From Bdellovibrionales bacterium (lineage in GTDB: Bacteria; Bdellovibrionota; Bdellovibrionia; Bdellovibrionales; UBA1609): a stretch of 9,549 nucleotides of DNA. Made by a program: the position numbers and the translations under genes. Below, piece by piece: positions 7,247 to 9,549 of this stretch. The DNA is taken from positions 1-9,549 of the forward strand of contig JAGRAB010000147.1 of the NCBI GenBank assembly GCA_020435085.1, written 5' to 3'. The stretch's first letter is position 1. Every line of letters begins with the position of its first letter. The notes below the pieces were generated by a model. The model ran no database searches, was not told the DNA's origin, and saw only the letters and a program-made list of their open reading frames with translations.

Positions 7247-8229
7247 AGATTTTGTTTGTTGATATTCTCTACGACTATGGAGACTCAAATCGAGGATTAA
7301 ATCAAATTGGTCAATTAGGTTTTAAATCCTCATTTGAAAAACTGGGCCATGAAGTGGTTCCTTTTTACTATGACCACTTGCAAGTGGATTTAGAAAATCT
7401 GAATACCAACTTATTGCAACAAGCAGATCAAGAAAAGCCAGATCTCATATTTTTTATGCTTTTTAGAGATCAATTTTTCCCAGAAACTTTGGAAAAATTA
7501 AAGAAAAAATTTAAGACGGTAAATTGGTTCGGGGATGATACTTGGCGATTTGATTCATTCACTAAAAAGTACGCTCCTCACTTTAGCTGGTCTATTACAA
7601 CGGATAAATTTTCGATTCCAAAATATCATGGACTGGGTGTTAAGAGTGTTATTTATAGTCAATGGGCTTCAATTTCTGCGCCAGCTTCAGAATTTCTTAA
7701 TCTTTCTTACGATCGAGATATTTCTTTTATTGGACAAAATCATCCTTATCGAACATGGTTTATTGCACAATTAAAGAAAAAGGGTTGGAAGGTGGACTGT
7801 TTTGGGTACGGTTGGGAAAATGGAATCCTTTCTTTAGAAGATATGCAAAAAGTATTTTGCTCAAGTAAAATCAATTTAAATTTATCAAATAGTACAGAGT
7901 GGGATTTAAGATATTTAATCTCTCATCCAAAAGCTTTGGCATATGCCTTAAAATCCCCTAAAAACATGAGTCAAATCAAGGCTCGTAATTTTGAGATTAA
8001 CTGTCTTGGAGGTTTTCAGTTGACGGACTATGTTCCAAGCCTTGAAGATTATTTGCAAATCGGTAAAGAAGTGATTTGTTTTAGAAATCTTAATGAAGCT
8101 ATTCAACTGATTGACTATTATTTAGCTCAAGATAAAGAGAGAGAAGCTATTCGAAAATTTGCTTGGGAAAATGCAAAAGAAAATCATACTTATTTGAGTC
8201 GACTCAAAAAGGTACTTGAGGAGATTTAG
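7243..8229 (+). CDS. CgeB-like glycosyltransferase (Glyco_trans_1_2 type)
   Basis: 328 aa, no signal peptide or membrane segment, so a cytosolic or membrane-peripheral enzyme. The C-terminal half carries the pattern of CgeB/Glyco_trans_1_2 proteins: RDISFIGQNHPYRTWFI (158-174), FGYGWENGILSLEDM (187-201), SSKINLNLS (207-215), QIKARNFEINCLGGFQLTDY (244-263) and GKEVICF (274-280), ending with the NHTYLSR turn common in this family. The N-terminal half is a more variable Rossmann-like domain with VNWFGDDTWRFD (93-104). GTG 7243 is supported by AGGGAG at 7229-7234 (8-base spacing) and overlaps the previous stop as GTGA. Its role is probably to transfer one sugar of the repeat unit from a nucleotide donor to the lipid-linked acceptor. 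Donor and acceptor cannot be told from sequence; CDP-yersiniose is one candidate because the gene is coupled directly to the pathway genes. Confidence 0.8.
   Translation: MKILFVDILYDYGDSNRGLNQIGQLGFKSSFEKLGHEVVPFYYDHLQVDLENLNTNLLQQADQEKPDLIFFMLFRDQFFPETLEKLKKKFKTVNWFGDDTWRFDSFTKKYAPHFSWSITTDKFSIPKYHGLGVKSVIYSQWASISAPASEFLNLSYDRDISFIGQNHPYRTWFIAQLKKKGWKVDCFGYGWENGILSLEDMQKVFCSSKINLNLSNSTEWDLRYLISHPKALAYALKSPKNMSQIKARNFEINCLGGFQLTDYVPSLEDYLQIGKEVICFRNLNEAIQLIDYYLAQDKEREAIRKFAWENAKENHTYLSRLKKVLEEI
8218..8224 (+). promoter_or_regulatory. Ribosome binding site supporting the TTG start of the GT10 gene
   Basis: GAGGAGA lies 8 bases before TTG 8233, inside the last codons of the preceding gene. The next in-frame Met codon comes only at residue 65, after conserved-looking sequence, so TTG is the best start. 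Confidence 0.65.
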
Positions 8230-8232
8230 GTT

Positions 8233-9225
8233 TTGAAATTTACACTCAATGTACTAAAACCTTATCAAAAAAATGAAATTTTTAACTCGGCCAGTCCTTT
8301 AAATAGGGACGACTATCTTTATTCTTTTCGAAAATTAAAGGAAGAGTTTGAAAAACATGGCCATGAGTTCAATACGCAGGATGTCACTCCTAAAGATCAG
8401 TCAGATGGAACTATTTATATTGACATGCCTTCTCCATCAGAAATTGCTCCTCATTCATATTTGATTCTTCAAGAGTCTGAGGTGGTTCGTCCAGATAATT
8501 ACTTATTAGATAATCATCGATTTTTTAAAAAAATATTCACATGGAAGAGCGAGCTGGTTGATGATATAAAATATTTCAAGCTTAATTTTTGTCATCATAT
8601 TTTTGAGCCATATAATGAAGCCTATTTTTCAGATAAGAGATTATTGGTTATGGTGTCGGGAAATAAAAGCTCTCGGCACTCCAAAGAGCTATATTCAGAG
8701 AGAAAAAAAGCCATTCGTGAGATCGAAAATCTTATTGGGCATGAGTTTGCTTATTATGGACCTGGTTGGGAGAGATTTTATCTTTCAAATACTAAAATTT
8801 TAAAAGCCTTTAAAAAAGCAAAAATAGAATGGATATTGCCATTACAAAAAACCTCTAGCTATGAAGGGTTATTAGAACATAAAATCAAAGGGATGAATCA
8901 TTTTCGTTTTTGTCTTTGTTTTGAAAATGCAAAGGATATCCCGGGCTATATTACAGAAAAAATATTTGATTGTTTTTTTGCCTCTGTGGTTCCCATTTAT
9001 TGGGGTGCTCCAGATATTGCAGAATATATTCCTGTGAGCGCGTATATTGATTTTAGAAAATTTAAAAATATTTCTGACCTTGTTAACACAATTAAAAATA
9101 TGGATCAGGGCACGTTTGATTTGTATCTCGATACAGCCAAAAAATTTTTGAAATCAGAAAAAGTTAAGTCATTTTCGGGTGAACATTTTGCAAAAACAAT
9201 TGTTGATCGGGTGCTTGATATATGA
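8233..9225 (+). CDS. Glycosyltransferase family 10 (alpha-1,3-fucosyltransferase-like)
   Basis: 330 aa from a TTG start, 3 bases after the previous stop. The C-terminal half holds the GT10 signature: FCLCFENAKDIPGYITEKIFD (226-246) with the F-E-N and Y-I-T-E-K elements, then VVPIYWGAPDIAEYIP (252-267). Upstream, VMVSGNKSSRHSKELYSERKKAI (139-161) resembles the 'S(x)n...R' donor-side segment of bacterial fucosyltransferases, and YYGPGW follows (174-179). Known members transfer L-fucose from GDP-fucose to GlcNAc or glucose in oligosaccharides. No GDP-fucose synthesis gene (gmd, fcl) lies in the window, so the donor is either made elsewhere or is not fucose. It overlaps the flippase ATG by 4 bases (ATGA). 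The sequence is strikingly AT-rich. Family is confident; donor is unknown. Confidence 0.85.
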   Translation: MKFTLNVLKPYQKNEIFNSASPLNRDDYLYSFRKLKEEFEKHGHEFNTQDVTPKDQSDGTIYIDMPSPSEIAPHSYLILQESEVVRPDNYLLDNHRFFKKIFTWKSELVDDIKYFKLNFCHHIFEPYNEAYFSDKRLLVMVSGNKSSRHSKELYSERKKAIREIENLIGHEFAYYGPGWERFYLSNTKILKAFKKAKIEWILPLQKTSSYEGLLEHKIKGMNHFRFCLCFENAKDIPGYITEKIFDCFFASVVPIYWGAPDIAEYIPVSAYIDFRKFKNISDLVNTIKNMDQGTFDLYLDTAKKFLKSEKVKSFSGEHFAKTIVDRVLDI

Positions 9226-9549
9226 AAAAAGAAATTTTTGTATTAGGGATAGGTCGAGCTCTTCAAGTTATTTTATTATTTTTTAACTATCGACTTTTAA
9301 CTACCGTTTTACCAAAAGATGAAGTTGGACAGTATTTTTTTATTTTATCACTTTCAGCTATTGTGGGTTTAATTTTTATTAACCCTATAGGCACTTATTT
9401 TAATCGAACACTGCATAGCTTTTCTTCTTCAAAAGAAGTGAAAAGGCAGATGGTTTTAATTTTTTTTATTATTTTATTTTTGGCAACTTTGAATTTTCCA
9501 ATTGTTTTTCTTACACGCCACTTTTTTAATTCTCTAGAGTCACAATGGC
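9222..9549 (+). CDS. Wzx-like polysaccharide flippase, N-terminal part (runs off the window)
   Basis: 109 full codons are visible from ATG 9222 (overlapping the previous TGA as ATGA), open to the right edge. The peptide is strongly hydrophobic, with three membrane segments at about residues 6-24, 37-60 and 77-99, separated by short charged loops (LPKDEVGQ; SSSKEVKRQ). The YRLLTTVLPKDEVGQYFF turn followed by a glycine/proline-containing helix is typical of the N-terminus of MATE-fold polysaccharide exporters (Wzx, RfbX, 'oligosaccharide flippase'), where the loop after helix 1 reads '..L..+..G.Y'. Such proteins move the finished undecaprenyl-linked repeat unit across the inner membrane. Context supports this. 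No good ribosome site precedes the ATG, so coupling to the GT10 gene is likely. Confidence 0.7.
   Translation, partial: MKKEIFVLGIGRALQVILLFFNYRLLTTVLPKDEVGQYFFILSLSAIVGLIFINPIGTYFNRTLHSFSSSKEVKRQMVLIFFIILFLATLNFPIVFLTRHFFNSLESQW

Noticed and set aside
7352..7387. Three-arm repeat AAGTGG / CCACTT / AAGTGG, including the 14-bp perfect palindrome CCACTTGCAAGTGG at 7374-7387, which could form alternative hairpins.
   Set aside because: It lies inside the coding region of the CgeB-like gene, with no terminator U-tract or nearby start. An isolated palindrome of this size is weak evidence for an operator or riboswitch.
1..9549. CRISPR arrays, insertion sequences, tRNA or rRNA genes, attachment sites.
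   Set aside because: No direct-repeat arrays, transposase-like proteins, terminal inverted repeats or tRNA-like folds were seen. Nearly all bases are accounted for by the polysaccharide genes.

Overview
The window is a stretch of a Gram-negative surface-polysaccharide (O-antigen or capsule type) gene cluster. All genes read on the + strand and are packed almost end to end, so they probably form one operon. The DNA is AT-rich, most strongly in the downstream glycosyltransferase and flippase genes. The species cannot be fixed from the sequence. A member of Bdellovibrionota or another low-GC deltaproteobacterium-like group is a guess only.

Layout. Positions 3-77 hold the last codons of an unidentified upstream gene, possibly a glycosyltransferase. 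Positions 88-1341 hold an O-antigen ligase/polymerase-like membrane protein gene (WaaL/Wzy_C family). It is interrupted by an in-frame TAA at 253-255, so it is annotated as a pseudogene or nonsense allele. After a 67-base gap with a possible Shine-Dalgarno-masking hairpin comes a five-gene sugar-nucleotide block: ddhC/rfbH (1409-2740), ddhA/rfbF (2754-3524), ddhB/rfbG (3521-4570), a thiamine-diphosphate enzyme resembling YerE (4567-6348), and an extended SDR reductase in the YerF position (6335-7246). A CgeB-like glycosyltransferase (7243-8229), a family 10 (fucosyltransferase-like) glycosyltransferase (8233-9225) and the start of a Wzx-type flippase (9222 to the edge) follow.

How the genes fit together (family knowledge plus inference). 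DdhA makes CDP-glucose. DdhB converts it to CDP-4-keto-6-deoxyglucose. DdhC, with a reductase partner not seen here, removes the 3-hydroxyl. A YerE-type enzyme would add a two-carbon unit from pyruvate at C4, and the SDR would reduce the new keto group. The expected product is a CDP-activated 4-C-branched 3,6-dideoxyhexose of the yersiniose type. The two glycosyltransferases would build the repeat unit, the flippase would export it, and the ligase/polymerase would join it to its carrier if that gene were intact.

The points most worth checking are the yersiniose-type block, the nonsense codon in the ligase gene, the absence of the DdhD/E3 reductase, and a GT10 enzyme with no visible fucose pathway.
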